Below, piece by piece: positions 53,556 through 62,316 of a DNA stretch of 64,000 bases. The stretch comes from Deltaproteobacteria bacterium (GTDB taxonomy: Bacteria > Bdellovibrionota_B > Oligoflexia > Oligoflexales > Bog-1112). The stretch is from positions 16,108-80,107 of the forward strand of contig JACKAG010000010.1 in NCBI GenBank assembly GCA_020635195.1, in the 5' to 3' direction. Position numbers and translations under genes: made by a program. Every line of letters starts with the position of its first letter. Positions within the stretch are counted from its first letter, which is position 1. Under the pieces are notes generated by a model. The model was not told the origin of the DNA. It was given only the letters and a program-made list of their open reading frames with translations, and ran no database searches.

Positions 53556-54725
53556 ATGAAATATCAGGAAAAATGTCGCTGGTTTAACGGTTATAAGCCC
53601 TGTAAATTTAAGAGAAGCTGTACAGGATGTCCGGAATTTTCAGAGCCCGAAGTTCGGATTGCGATCCTTTGTCTGGATGCTATGGGGGCTGTTCTGAGGG
53701 CAACATGCTTGCTTCCTCCGCTCAGAAGGGAGTATCCAGAGGCGCATATCACCTGGATCACGTATCCACAGTGCAGAGCGCTTCTGGAAAACAATCCGGA
53801 GATTGACAGAATCATTTCTTTTGAAGCGAAGTCTGTTCCGCTTCTGCGTCATCTGGAATTTGATCTTCTTTATTCGGTAGATAAATCAGCTGAGGCAGGA
53901 GCGCTTGCTGAGGACGTTCGTGCCCGGAAAAAATTTGGTTTTGGCCTCAGCCGGGAAGGGGCCATCCGCCCTTTTAATAAGGAAGCGGCTTATCAGTATG
54001 ATCTCGGACTCAACGATGAGCTGAAATTTTTTGTGAATCAAAAGCCGGAAACCTGTCAGATTACAGAAACGATGGGCTTAGCATGGGAGCGGGATTCTTA
54101 TCTTTTTCGCCTGAGCCAGCAGGAGCAGTGTGACTCTGAGGCAATCAGGCAGGATGTCCTGAAAAGGTGTGGAACGCCAGCCGCAGTTGGCATTATCGGC
54201 TATAATACCGGTTGCTCTCTGTTGTATCCAAATAAAAAACTCACCATTTCGCGTTCTGCTGAATTGATTCGTGAGTGGCGTCGAAATTTCCCTGATTATT
54301 GTATTGCATTGTTGGGCGGTCCAGAAGATACAGGCAGAAATCAAAAGCTTGCAGAAATTTTTTGTTCTGACCCGATGGTGTGGAACAGTCCGACAACGGA
54401 AGGGCTTCGTCACGGCTTTGTGGTGATGAACTGTGTGGATATTGTATTTTCTGGCTGTTCTTTGGGTATGCATATGGCGATTGCTCTTGAAAAAAAGGTG
54501 ATTGCCTGGTTTGGTGTGAGCTGTTTGCAGGAAATCGATCTTTATGACAGGGGAATCAGGATTCAGTCTGACGTCAGCTGCTCTCCATGCTGGAAACGCT
54601 CCTGTCAGCAGACAGATATGTGCTACGATCAGGTCAGTCTGGAGACTGTGATCAGGTCTACCCAGCGCTTGCTGACGGAGCCTGGTCCATATCAGGATGA
54701 AATCAGTCCGCGCCGCTTCTCCTGA
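53556..54725 (+). CDS. Glycosyltransferase family 9 with cysteine clusters at both ends
   Basis: Two-domain ADP-heptose transferase fold: AILCLDAMGAVLRATCLLPPL (the LGDxLxxTP equivalent), ITWITYPQCRALLENNPEIDRI, FDLLYSVDKSAEAGAL, ALLGGPEDTGRN, DIVFSGCSLGMHMAIALEKKVIAWFG. The N-terminus carries CRWFNGYKPCKFKRSCTGCP before the fold and the C-terminus CSPCWKRSCQQTDMC, together eight cysteines that may bind metal or form a cluster. This ornament is known from delta-proteobacterial relatives; function there is not settled. Acceptor likely LPS-core or an envelope glycan. It lies between ldcA and the convergent mazG. Confidence 0.8.
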   Translation: MKYQEKCRWFNGYKPCKFKRSCTGCPEFSEPEVRIAILCLDAMGAVLRATCLLPPLRREYPEAHITWITYPQCRALLENNPEIDRIISFEAKSVPLLRHLEFDLLYSVDKSAEAGALAEDVRARKKFGFGLSREGAIRPFNKEAAYQYDLGLNDELKFFVNQKPETCQITETMGLAWERDSYLFRLSQQEQCDSEAIRQDVLKRCGTPAAVGIIGYNTGCSLLYPNKKLTISRSAELIREWRRNFPDYCIALLGGPEDTGRNQKLAEIFCSDPMVWNSPTTEGLRHGFVVMNCVDIVFSGCSLGMHMAIALEKKVIAWFGVSCLQEIDLYDRGIRIQSDVSCSPCWKRSCQQTDMCYDQVSLETVIRSTQRLLTEPGPYQDEISPRRFS

Positions 54726-54806
54726 TCAGAATGCCAGGAAGGACAGTATCGATGCATTCTCTGGGCTGCTCGGGAACAAAGTTTTCCCGGTGGGATGCAT
54801 GAGAGA

Positions 54807-55709
54807 TCATTCAGTTTCAGAGTGTTTCGCTGCGTTCCAGAGCTCTTCGAGCTGCTGTTGTGAAGCTCCGGGGATGCTCAGTTCTGCCCTGCCGGCAAGT
54901 TCTTCGAGTTTCCTGAATCGTTTCAGAAATTTATGGTTCCCATGGCTTGCTATGGCTTCAGGATCCAGCTTCAGATGTCGGCATAACTGAGCGAGACTGA
55001 AGTATAAATCTCCGATTTCGTCTTTTATTTTATCGGGAGAAGTCTGCTCCTTTTCCCATTCATGTTTTAGCTCATCCACTTCAGAGAGCAGCCCGGCAAA
55101 GACTTCCTGGGGCTGGCTCCAGTCAAAACTGATCTGTTTTGCCAGTTCTCCGATTTTGCGCGCCTGAGTTGTTGAAGGGAAGATTTTCCCTACCTCTTTT
55201 TTGTCAAAGTAGCCCTTTTTTAGGGTTTTTGCGACTGATCCCGTGCTTTCTTTCTTTTCCTGTTCTTTGATTTTCTGCCAGTTTCTTCTGACATCTTCAG
55301 ATGTCAGAGGGTGTTCTTCTGAAGAAGCCGAGAAAATATGGGGATGTCTGCGGATCATTTTTTCATGAAGATTTTGGATGATATCATTGATGCTAAATTC
55401 CTGGTGATCAGATGCTATTTGTGCATTAAGGAGCACCTGTAGCAGAACGTCGCCCAGCTCATCTGCTATGCTCCGGGAGTCTCCATCTTCCAGAGCCTTT
55501 GCTGCTTCATAAGCTTCTTCAATCATGTAGGGGATCAGGCTTTTATGTGTTTGCTCCAGATCCCATGGACATCCGTGAACAGGATCGCGCAGGGTCGCGA
55601 TTGTTTTGCATAGTGTGGTGAATAGATGCCCTGTTTCCGTTAAATCCGCGGGGGGCGTTGTTTTCTTCTGTTTTTTCATGATGCTGTATTCTTTCGTTTT
55701 GGTTCCCAT
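54807..55709 (-). CDS. mazG: Nucleoside triphosphate pyrophosphohydrolase MazG
   Basis: The all-alpha NTP pyrophosphohydrolase signature is complete: DPVHGCPWDLEQTHKSLIPY, EEAYEAAKALEDGD, IADELGDVLLQVLLNAQIA, RRHPHIF, VRRNWQKIKEQEKKE. The second MazG repeat lies in the C-terminal half (LSEVDELKHEWEKE, DEIGDLYFSLAQLCRHLKLDPE). Role: removing aberrant NTPs or tuning nucleotide pools. The start is ATG 55709, overlapping the gpmI stop by one base (TGATG). Longer than the shorter family members because of an N-terminal and hinge insert. Confidence 0.92.
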   Translation of the reverse strand: MGTKTKEYSIMKKQKKTTPPADLTETGHLFTTLCKTIATLRDPVHGCPWDLEQTHKSLIPYMIEEAYEAAKALEDGDSRSIADELGDVLLQVLLNAQIASDHQEFSINDIIQNLHEKMIRRHPHIFSASSEEHPLTSEDVRRNWQKIKEQEKKESTGSVAKTLKKGYFDKKEVGKIFPSTTQARKIGELAKQISFDWSQPQEVFAGLLSEVDELKHEWEKEQTSPDKIKDEIGDLYFSLAQLCRHLKLDPEAIASHGNHKFLKRFRKLEELAGRAELSIPGASQQQLEELWNAAKHSETE

Positions 55710-57322
55710 CAATGCCTGAGAAGAAGGGATGGTTCATAAATCTCGCATAATGGTACACCCATCAGATCAAGGGCTGTATTTGCAACTGAAGCCAGGCTCA
55801 GATCAGGAGCCTGGGATAAACTAAGATTTTTATCAAATCCGGAGGGATCATAAACCCAGAAGGGGACTTTCGACAGGGTATGCGAGGTTCTGGCAACAGG
55901 CCGCTCTCCGCCCGGTGTTTCCCAGTCAGGAAATTTGCTTTCTTCTCCAAGGAACATTTCTTCACAGTTCCCATGATCCGCTGTGACCATGAGGAGCGTT
56001 TTTGTTTCATCTGCACAGCGGATCAGTTGTCTGAGCATCAGGTCGACCGTGGATACCGCGATAATGGCAGCCTCCAGGTTTCCTGTGTGCCCGACCATAT
56101 CTCCATTTGCGAAGTTAATTCTACCAAACTGAAACGATCCCTGTTTCATGCGTGTGAGACAGGCCTCTGTAATCTCCCAGGCTTTCATCCAGGGTTTCTG
56201 ATCAAACGGAAGGTTGTCGGATGAAATCTCAAGATATTCTTCAGTTTTTTTATCAAAGTAGCCGCTGCGGTTTCCATTCCAGAAATAGGTGACATGGCCA
56301 AATTTCTGGGTTTCGCTACAGGCAAATTGCCGGATACCCTTACGACTCAGATACTCTCCCATTGTTTCTGATATAAGAGGAGGAGAGACGAGAAAGCGGC
56401 CCGGTATATGCAGATCTCCATCATATTCGGTCATGCCGGCAAAACAGACAGAAGGAAAACGTTTGCGGTCAAAATGAGGAAACTCTTTTTCTTCAAAAGC
56501 TTTTGTAATCTGGATCGCACGGTCGCCTCGAAAATTGAACAAGATAACGCTATCCCCGTTCTCAACAGGGCCAACGGCTTCCCCTTTTTCTGTGATAACG
56601 AAAGGTGGAATATACTGATCTGTCAGCCCCTGTTTTCTGTAAGTCTGAAGAGCTTCTTCGGGGCTGGAAAAGGAATCCCCTTCTCCGAGTACATGGGCGT
56701 GCCAGCCTCGTCTGACGATTTCCCAGTCTGCTTCGTAGCGATCCATCGTACACAGCATGCGTCCGCCACCTGATGCAATGCGTATATCGGCACCTGTTTC
56801 TTTCAGAGCTGTGATCACCTGGCTGAGACGGTCGATATAAATTTCGGCACTACATGGAGCCACATCTCGCCCATCGAGCAGGACATGAAGCCGGATCGCG
56901 CGAATACCGCATCGGACAGCTTCCTTCAGCATGGCATGCAGGTGCTTTTCATCGCTATGGACATTTCCATCTGACAGGAGACCAATAAAATGCAGGGCAG
57001 ATTTTTGTTTAAGGCAGTTTTCTATGATGTCTTTCCATGCCTGGCCCAAAAATAATTGTCCGCTGTGGATGGCAGAACGGACCAGCTTTGCTCCCTGATC
57101 AAAGATTCTTCCTGCACCGATGGCATTATGACCGACCTCGCTGTTACCAATATCAGATTCTCCGGGGAGCCCGACAAAATGGCCATGAGCATTTAGTGAG
57201 GTATACAGACCATGTTGAGTCAGAAATTCCATGGACGGAGTCTGGGCCATGGCAACGGCATTTCCAAAGCGCCCGCTATGCAGCCCAATACCATCCATGA
57301 TGATGCAGAGGAGTTTTTTCAT
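55709..57322 (-). CDS. gpmI: Phosphoglycerate mutase, 2,3-bisphosphoglycerate-independent
   Basis: This is the metal-dependent glycolytic mutase interconverting 3- and 2-phosphoglycerate. The phosphoserine motif LPGESDIGNSEVGHNAIGAG lies near residue 55, with LLSDGNVHSDEKHLHAML, HVLLDGRDVAPCSAEIYI, the mutase insertion ASGGGRMLCTMDRYEADW, NFRGDRAIQITKAF, TYFWNGNRSGYFD, FANGDMVGHTGNLEAA and TADHGNCEEM in order. ATG 57322 has GGAATC upstream and is preferred over TTG 57346. The form with FVGLPGES is the long A-type. The downstream mazG is coupled by TGATG. Confidence 0.95.
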   Translation of the reverse strand: MKKLLCIIMDGIGLHSGRFGNAVAMAQTPSMEFLTQHGLYTSLNAHGHFVGLPGESDIGNSEVGHNAIGAGRIFDQGAKLVRSAIHSGQLFLGQAWKDIIENCLKQKSALHFIGLLSDGNVHSDEKHLHAMLKEAVRCGIRAIRLHVLLDGRDVAPCSAEIYIDRLSQVITALKETGADIRIASGGGRMLCTMDRYEADWEIVRRGWHAHVLGEGDSFSSPEEALQTYRKQGLTDQYIPPFVITEKGEAVGPVENGDSVILFNFRGDRAIQITKAFEEKEFPHFDRKRFPSVCFAGMTEYDGDLHIPGRFLVSPPLISETMGEYLSRKGIRQFACSETQKFGHVTYFWNGNRSGYFDKKTEEYLEISSDNLPFDQKPWMKAWEITEACLTRMKQGSFQFGRINFANGDMVGHTGNLEAAIIAVSTVDLMLRQLIRCADETKTLLMVTADHGNCEEMFLGEESKFPDWETPGGERPVARTSHTLSKVPFWVYDPSGFDKNLSLSQAPDLSLASVANTALDLMGVPLCEIYEPSLLLRH

Positions 57323-57446
57323 GATGTTTGATTCCGGGATGGACAATTCTTATTTCTGAAGTCTGGTTGATGATTATATCCAGAAACTTCATTTTTTCTA
57401 TGATCAGAATTCTTATATGTTGAAAACGAGATGTGCAAAAGACAAA

Positions 57447-57482
57447 ACAAAAAAATAATCAGGGGCCCGCACAACGGACCCC
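57447..57482 (-). terminator. Terminator after the receiver gene
   Basis: On the minus strand GGGGTCCG..CGGGCCCC forms a stem with one mismatch, followed by TGATTATTTTTTTG. It separates the response-regulator gene from gpmI. Confidence 0.75.
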
Positions 57483-57589
57483 GCAGGACCACACAATGAC
57501 AAGCTAACGCAAAATTCCATTTAGGGCAATGTTTTTTATTCCCGCCAACTGCATGGAATGAAAATATTCTGATCAGCTCGTTTCATGGC

Positions 57590-58060
57590 TCAGTCCGGCT
57601 GAGAAGGCGGCCTGCTTTCATGCTTATCTGTGTTTCTTGTTTTTTCCGGTTGGGGTCTGTTGCTCTGAGTGCTATGAAGCCCGAAGAGAAGCTCAAGAGC
57701 ATGTTGTATGGATCTGTTGTCAGGGGGTTTACTGATAAATAATTCTCTTGGGATTTCTGCCAGCATATCATCGGTGATGATATGGTTCACGACCAGGCAG
57801 GATACAAACAGGAGCTTTATATTCGGATCTGATTTTTTTAATTCAGCATAGCAGTTCAGACCATGCATTTCTGGCATAATGATATCCATGGAGACAATGT
57901 CCGGATGAAGTCTGTCGTAAGCTTCGAGTGCCTCGACGCCATTTTTGGCGTATCCGGCTATTTTAAGGTTGAATGTTTCATATAAGAGCGTCAGTTGTTT
58001 TCGGATGAGTTCAGAATCATCTACGATGAGGATTGTTTTCCCTGCCCATGGGATCGTCAT
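57590..58060 (-). CDS. Single-domain response regulator (CheY-like)
   Basis: Residues ~8-128 form one receiver: acidic pocket in LIVDDSELIRKQL, phosphoacceptor Asp in VSMDIIMPEMHG, Ser in LFVSCLV and Lys in LFISKPPDN. A ~25-residue Gln/Arg/Pro tail follows, without an output domain. It starts 44 bases inside the ComEC-like gene, with GGGC before the ATG, so the two are likely translated together. Its partner kinase is not adjacent. Confidence 0.85.
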   Translation of the reverse strand: MTIPWAGKTILIVDDSELIRKQLTLLYETFNLKIAGYAKNGVEALEAYDRLHPDIVSMDIIMPEMHGLNCYAELKKSDPNIKLLFVSCLVVNHIITDDMLAEIPRELFISKPPDNRSIQHALELLFGLHSTQSNRPQPEKTRNTDKHESRPPSQPD

Positions 58061-59414
58061 GTCTATAGCCCTTTACCTGATGACGGGAATTCAACATACT
58101 AATTCCAGTCGGTTTTTTCTGATAAAACTTGAAAATGATCAGAAACATCAGAACAAGCAAAGCTGCTCTTAAGAAGAATAATTCACTGATATCAAAGAAT
58201 AAAGATGGGAAATATCCCATGGCTTCGTGCAAGCGAAACAGAAGATCGTTGACAGACTGTAAGAAGACGGACAGGAGAAGGACGATTTTTTCGGGTAGCC
58301 AATGGTGACACAAAAGTAGCATAGCTGTTGTGAGAAAGACTGGCATCAGAGGCACTATCATCAGATTGAGCAAAAGCCCGCTCAGAGACAGGTTTCCCCA
58401 GACGGCAGCGGCGAGCAAGAGCAGGCAGATTTGTAGTTGTAATGCGCGGAGTATTTCTGTTTGTGTGCTCTGTCTGCTATTGAAGAGAATGAGCAGAGCC
58501 CAGCAGGTCCAGCTGACGAATGTAGCCACAGAACAAAAACTAAGAGGCCAGATGAATATCTGTGCCAGAAGGCACAGAGAAAGTTTGTCTTTTAGAGAGT
58601 TCTGCCCCCAGAAGAGTGTGGCAAGCTGGCTTATGATACATACGATTCCCGCCCGCTGTGCTGAGACGTTAGCTCCTGTCGATAAAACAAAGATAAAAAT
58701 CAGGGTGGAGAGCGCAATACGCATGAAAGTCAGTGAGATAAGCATTCTGCCGGGGCTTAACAGGCGGAAAGCGTAAAGCAGATGGACAGGCAGGAGGCAT
58801 ATACGGATGACGAGCTTAAAAATGAGTGAGATATGGAGGCCGCTGACCACAAGAAGATGGATCAGACCGAATTCTCTGAAAACGCTGACGAGCCGAAAAT
58901 TGTCAGATGGAAAGCTGCCAAGCAGGAGGGCGCGCAGCCAGGAAGACAGTTCTGGATTTTTCAGGTCAGACATGGCCCATAAATGACGCTTCATGCGAAA
59001 GGCCATTTCCTGGAGGACAGATCCGGGAGAAGATTTTGTCTGAAAATATTTAAAATCATTAAATTTAGCTGTTGGCATTTTGCACTTACCATATTTTGGA
59101 TGCATGGTCAGTTGCATGGGGCCAGGAATCCACCCGGAGGAGATGTCTTGTTGAACAACAGAATCAGGCGCCTCTGTACAAAGAGGCCAGGACTGACTGA
59201 GACTGAAAAGCCCTGTGCCGGGAGCTGCAATCAGGAAAAGAGATCGCAGCCAGAGGCGCTGTGAGTATACATGAGAAAACTTCAGGAAGAGAGCACAACA
59301 TATAACAAGGAAAAGATAGGAAGAGCTCCAGAACAGAGCGGTCCGGAGCTCTTCGGTTATCATCTGGCCTACGATATTTCCGGCCAGGCACAGAAACAGG
59401 ATAAAGGGAAGCAT
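58017..59414 (-). CDS. ComEC/Rec2-type membrane protein without the nuclease-like domain
   Basis: The competence-domain core is clear: REFGLIHLLVVSGLHISL, then SAQRAGIVCIISQLATLFWG and ~8-10 further hydrophobic helices (LLLNLMIVPLMPVFL). The N-terminus has two hydrophobic helices and a short ~100-residue soluble part standing for the OB-fold region. The C-terminal metallo-beta-lactamase domain usual in ComEC is absent: the protein ends after the last helices at residue 465 with a basic tail (GRENNPHRR). It could be a channel for DNA uptake or an unrelated use of the fold. Its 3' end is shared with the receiver gene. Confidence 0.78.
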   Translation of the reverse strand: MLPFILFLCLAGNIVGQMITEELRTALFWSSSYLFLVICCALFLKFSHVYSQRLWLRSLFLIAAPGTGLFSLSQSWPLCTEAPDSVVQQDISSGWIPGPMQLTMHPKYGKCKMPTAKFNDFKYFQTKSSPGSVLQEMAFRMKRHLWAMSDLKNPELSSWLRALLLGSFPSDNFRLVSVFREFGLIHLLVVSGLHISLIFKLVIRICLLPVHLLYAFRLLSPGRMLISLTFMRIALSTLIFIFVLSTGANVSAQRAGIVCIISQLATLFWGQNSLKDKLSLCLLAQIFIWPLSFCSVATFVSWTCWALLILFNSRQSTQTEILRALQLQICLLLLAAAVWGNLSLSGLLLNLMIVPLMPVFLTTAMLLLCHHWLPEKIVLLLSVFLQSVNDLLFRLHEAMGYFPSLFFDISELFFLRAALLVLMFLIIFKFYQKKPTGISMLNSRHQVKGYRHDDPMGRENNPHRR

Positions 59415-59600
59415 GGTGCTGTGCTCTTGTTGTTCTTGATCGGGGTTTATAAGGATAGAGGCCCGCTTCCCGGCAGACTTTCATAAAATGCGAATTTCTG
59501 AAAGAGACACATGGTGGAAACTTGTATACCGGACGGCGTGTGTGTTCAGGATCTGCACAAAGAGAAACGGTTCGAAGTAAAAGTCAGGAGCAGAGCTATG

Positions 59601-60275
59601 TCAGAATGCCCAGCCAACTTCAATTCCGCCAAGCAGAGACGTCATCATCCGCCGCTTTAGTGCGATCGCGTCTTCGTGGCTGATTGGGCTTCCGGAGACG
59701 GAACTGTTTTGTTTGGTCTGTTCCTTTACCCGATTTTGAAAATGCCTGAGCCTGAGGTAGATTCCTGCCATCAGACCAGAAGATTCTGCGATAAATCGGT
59801 AGCCGCTTCGGAAGCCTAAGCTGGTTCCTGTCAGCTCTGGAAACTGCCTGATTTTACCATCCTGATCAGGATAAAATTCAGATCCGGAACGGTATTCGGG
59901 ATTCCGGACCCATGTGCCGCGGATGCTTCTGTAACCTGCGCTGAGCCCCCAGTGAAATCCGGAGAGCTCTTCCGGATTGCTGAATCTCTGAAATATGATA
60001 CTAAAATCCTGCCCTGACATCCTGAGACTATTTCCTGGCTGCTGTTCCAGTTCTTTTTTCCGGAGTTCTTCACCTTCGGAAAGCAGGCCAAGGTGAGCTC
60101 CGAGACTGAAGTCATTCATGATATTGAATTCAACACCCAGTAAACTCTCTCTGCCCAGAGAAACCAGAGGTAAGCTGAGTAGCCAGTCTTTCTGAGCTCC
60201 CCATAACGGTCCGGACCAGGAAAGGATTATCATAAGAGTCAGAATGGTGCGGTGACAGGATTGTGGATTTCTCAT
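59601..60275 (-). CDS. Exported protein, probable outer-membrane barrel
   Basis: A signal peptide (ILTLMIILSWSGPLWGA) is followed by ~195 residues with barrel-like strands: LLGVEFNIMNDFSLGAHLGLL, FHWGLSAGYRSI, TGTSLGFRSGYRF, AGIYLRLRHFQ and the terminus GGIEVGWAF. The final aromatic supports the BAM-dependent outer membrane. No named family can be given. It lies between the ComEC-like gene and the divergent phosphodiesterase. Confidence 0.62.
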   Translation of the reverse strand: MRNPQSCHRTILTLMIILSWSGPLWGAQKDWLLSLPLVSLGRESLLGVEFNIMNDFSLGAHLGLLSEGEELRKKELEQQPGNSLRMSGQDFSIIFQRFSNPEELSGFHWGLSAGYRSIRGTWVRNPEYRSGSEFYPDQDGKIRQFPELTGTSLGFRSGYRFIAESSGLMAGIYLRLRHFQNRVKEQTKQNSSVSGSPISHEDAIALKRRMMTSLLGGIEVGWAF

Positions 60276-60406
60276 TCTTGGCTTCCTCTGAAGTCTTCGA
60301 TCTTTTCAAAATTTAATGTCGATAGTCATTCTTTCATTCTAACATATAGAATACTCAGAAGGATGTTTTGAGTGCAGAGCGATTATCGTGAGAATACTGA
60401 AGAAAG

Positions 60407-61174
60407 ATGGTGAAGATGTCAGCATTTCCTGTTGTGATTGCACATAGAGGAAGTAACCGGCAGGCTCCTGAAAATAGCAGACAAGCTTTCAGGCTGGCTG
60501 TTTTGCAGGGGGCGAGACGAATTGAAACTGATCTTCAATGGACTAAGGACCATATTCCTGTTATTTGTCATGATGACAATATGTTCCGAACATTTTCCGT
60601 TAACCTGCAAATCTCCCGGCAAAATTTTTCTTCGCTTCGCTCAGGAGCCAGGCGGGCTAACGGGGAAACCATTTTGACGCTTCAGGAAGTACTGGAAGAA
60701 TTCCTGCCTGTTGTTGAACTAAATCTTGAGATCAAAGGAAAAAGGACTGAAACTGAAATCCAGTCTCTTATCACTTTAGTTCGTCAGAGCTCTGCTCCGG
60801 AGAATGTGATTCTTTCATGTTTTGACTGGCAGCCTTTATTCCTGCTTAAAGAAATGGCCCCTGAATTAGATCGGGCTGTTTTATGGGGGAGGGATACGTT
60901 GAAACGGTATCCCTGGTATTTTTTAAATCCTGTCAGCATGATGCAAAAGTGTCATAGCCGGATTTTTCACCCGGAAGCGTCCTGTCTGAATCCGTATCTT
61001 ATGAAAATTGCGAGACGATATGGATGGCAGGTTTTTCCATGGGTTCCGCTGAAAGGAGAAGATGCGCTGACTCGCGAAAAACTATGGAGCAAGATGATAT
61101 CGATGGGCATTGATGGTTTATGTACAAATGAGCCAAAACTGTTTTCAGAGTGGATTAAAAATTATCAGAGATAA
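60407..61174 (+). CDS. Glycerophosphodiester phosphodiesterase
   Basis: The GDPD signature is present: IAHRGSNRQAPENSRQAF (residues ~10), ETDLQWTKDHIPVICHDDNM (~39), ELNLEIKG and WVPLKGED, with LCTNEP at the end. The enzyme hydrolyses deacylated phospholipids to glycerol-3-phosphate and an alcohol. It has no signal peptide, suggesting a cytoplasmic UgpQ-like form. Two ATGs (60407 and 60416) are possible with weak ribosome-binding sites. A lipase-like hydrolase follows after 19 bases, consistent with lipid turnover. Confidence 0.88.
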   Translation: MVKMSAFPVVIAHRGSNRQAPENSRQAFRLAVLQGARRIETDLQWTKDHIPVICHDDNMFRTFSVNLQISRQNFSSLRSGARRANGETILTLQEVLEEFLPVVELNLEIKGKRTETEIQSLITLVRQSSAPENVILSCFDWQPLFLLKEMAPELDRAVLWGRDTLKRYPWYFLNPVSMMQKCHSRIFHPEASCLNPYLMKIARRYGWQVFPWVPLKGEDALTREKLWSKMISMGIDGLCTNEPKLFSEWIKNYQR

Positions 61175-61193
61175 GAAGAGCTAAGGGGCACTT

Positions 61194-62105
61194 ATGGCGA
61201 TCGGATGGGTTAATCGTATATGCCAGTCCGGATCAGGTCAGACGATACGATATGCGATATGGGAAAATGAGGCTTGTCATGATGGCAAAACGATTATTTT
61301 TATTAATGGAAGAAATGAATTTATTGAGAAATATGATGAGCTTCCTTCTGAACTTGGGAAAGTCTGTCTGACAGGTCTTCGGCGCTTTATTACATGGGAC
61401 CACCCTGGCCAGGGTGGGTCAGGAGGGCGAAGATCCCATATCTGTTCATTTGATGAGTATGCGGACCTCGCCTGCCAGATTATCAGAGAGAATCTTAGTG
61501 AAGGTTCCGTTTATTCTGTTATTGCTCATTCAATGGGAGCTCTGATCGCTTTATATGCAGTAGGAACAGGTTTCTTAAGGCCAGAGCGAATGTTTCTTTC
61601 CTCACCTTTTTTAGGAGTTCCGGATCGCTGGCCTGAACGGCTCTTTGCTCAACCGATAAGCTTCATGATGGTTCATCTCGGATTAGGTTATATGCGGGTG
61701 GGCCTTTCTCCTTTCGGGAGAGAGGAGAAATTTTCTGGTAATCAGAGAACCCATTCAAGGAGGAAGTTTTACAGACTTCTGGCCGCACCCTATGATGGAA
61801 GAAAACCGACATTCTATTGGTTGAGAGCGGCCCTTGCTGCAATTCGTTATGTTCATCGTCCGGAAGCTCTTGCACAGCTTCATCAGGTGCCGGTTTCTAT
61901 ATGGATCGCAGAAGAAGAAAGTGTCGTGAGTCAGGATGCTATCTTAAAGTGGGTTTCTCGTGCCACGAATGCTGGATATTCGGTTACAGTCCGGCACTGT
62001 GCCGGAGCTCTGCATGAAATTCTGTATGAAATACCAGGAATCTGTCATGCTGTTCTGGTTGATATAGGATCTGAGTTGACGATGAAAAATAAAGCCGGAA
62101 TTTAG
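61194..62105 (+). CDS. Alpha/beta hydrolase, monoacylglycerol-lipase-like
   Basis: The fold is shown by IIFINGRNEFIEKYDEL, TWDHPGQGGSGGRRSH, the nucleophile elbow VIAHSMGALIALY (Ser ~118) and the catalytic His in CAGALHEILYE. The usual acid position (GxxD-x-VV) reads IAEEESVV, so Glu rather than Asp may serve, a point to check. The motif set resembles lysophospholipase L2/monoglyceride lipases. AAGGGG lies about 6 bases before the ATG. It follows the phosphodiesterase gene directly and is likely in its operon. Confidence 0.8.
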   Translation: MAIGWVNRICQSGSGQTIRYAIWENEACHDGKTIIFINGRNEFIEKYDELPSELGKVCLTGLRRFITWDHPGQGGSGGRRSHICSFDEYADLACQIIRENLSEGSVYSVIAHSMGALIALYAVGTGFLRPERMFLSSPFLGVPDRWPERLFAQPISFMMVHLGLGYMRVGLSPFGREEKFSGNQRTHSRRKFYRLLAAPYDGRKPTFYWLRAALAAIRYVHRPEALAQLHQVPVSIWIAEEESVVSQDAILKWVSRATNAGYSVTVRHCAGALHEILYEIPGICHAVLVDIGSELTMKNKAGI

Positions 62106-62316
62106 ATTACAGCAATATATCATCCTGTATAGATAAGAAGAATGGCTCTGTCAATGATGTTAGCCATGCGCCTTGATGAGTCAATGAGCTGATGAATATA
62201 TTTTTCTTATAGGAAATGATGTTGAATGCTTCATAGATCAGAAGATCCATAAACTTTTCGGATCTATGTTTCGATTGTATGCTGTTGCATTGAAAAGAAA
62301 ATAAAGGGGATAGCGA

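Noticed and set aside
54771..54789. CGGGAA/TTCCCG hairpin between the convergent glycosyltransferase and mazG
   Set aside because: Six base pairs and no T-run on either strand; too weak to call a terminator.
59566..59590. tRNA-like GGTTCGAA stretch
   Set aside because: No acceptor, D or anticodon stems can be folded around it; no tRNA gene is recognisable anywhere in the window.
62232..62268. Hairpin CATAGATC/GATCTATG before the thiolase gene
   Set aside because: Stem of 8 bp with a 21-base loop and only a weak T-tail; not convincing as a terminator or regulatory element.
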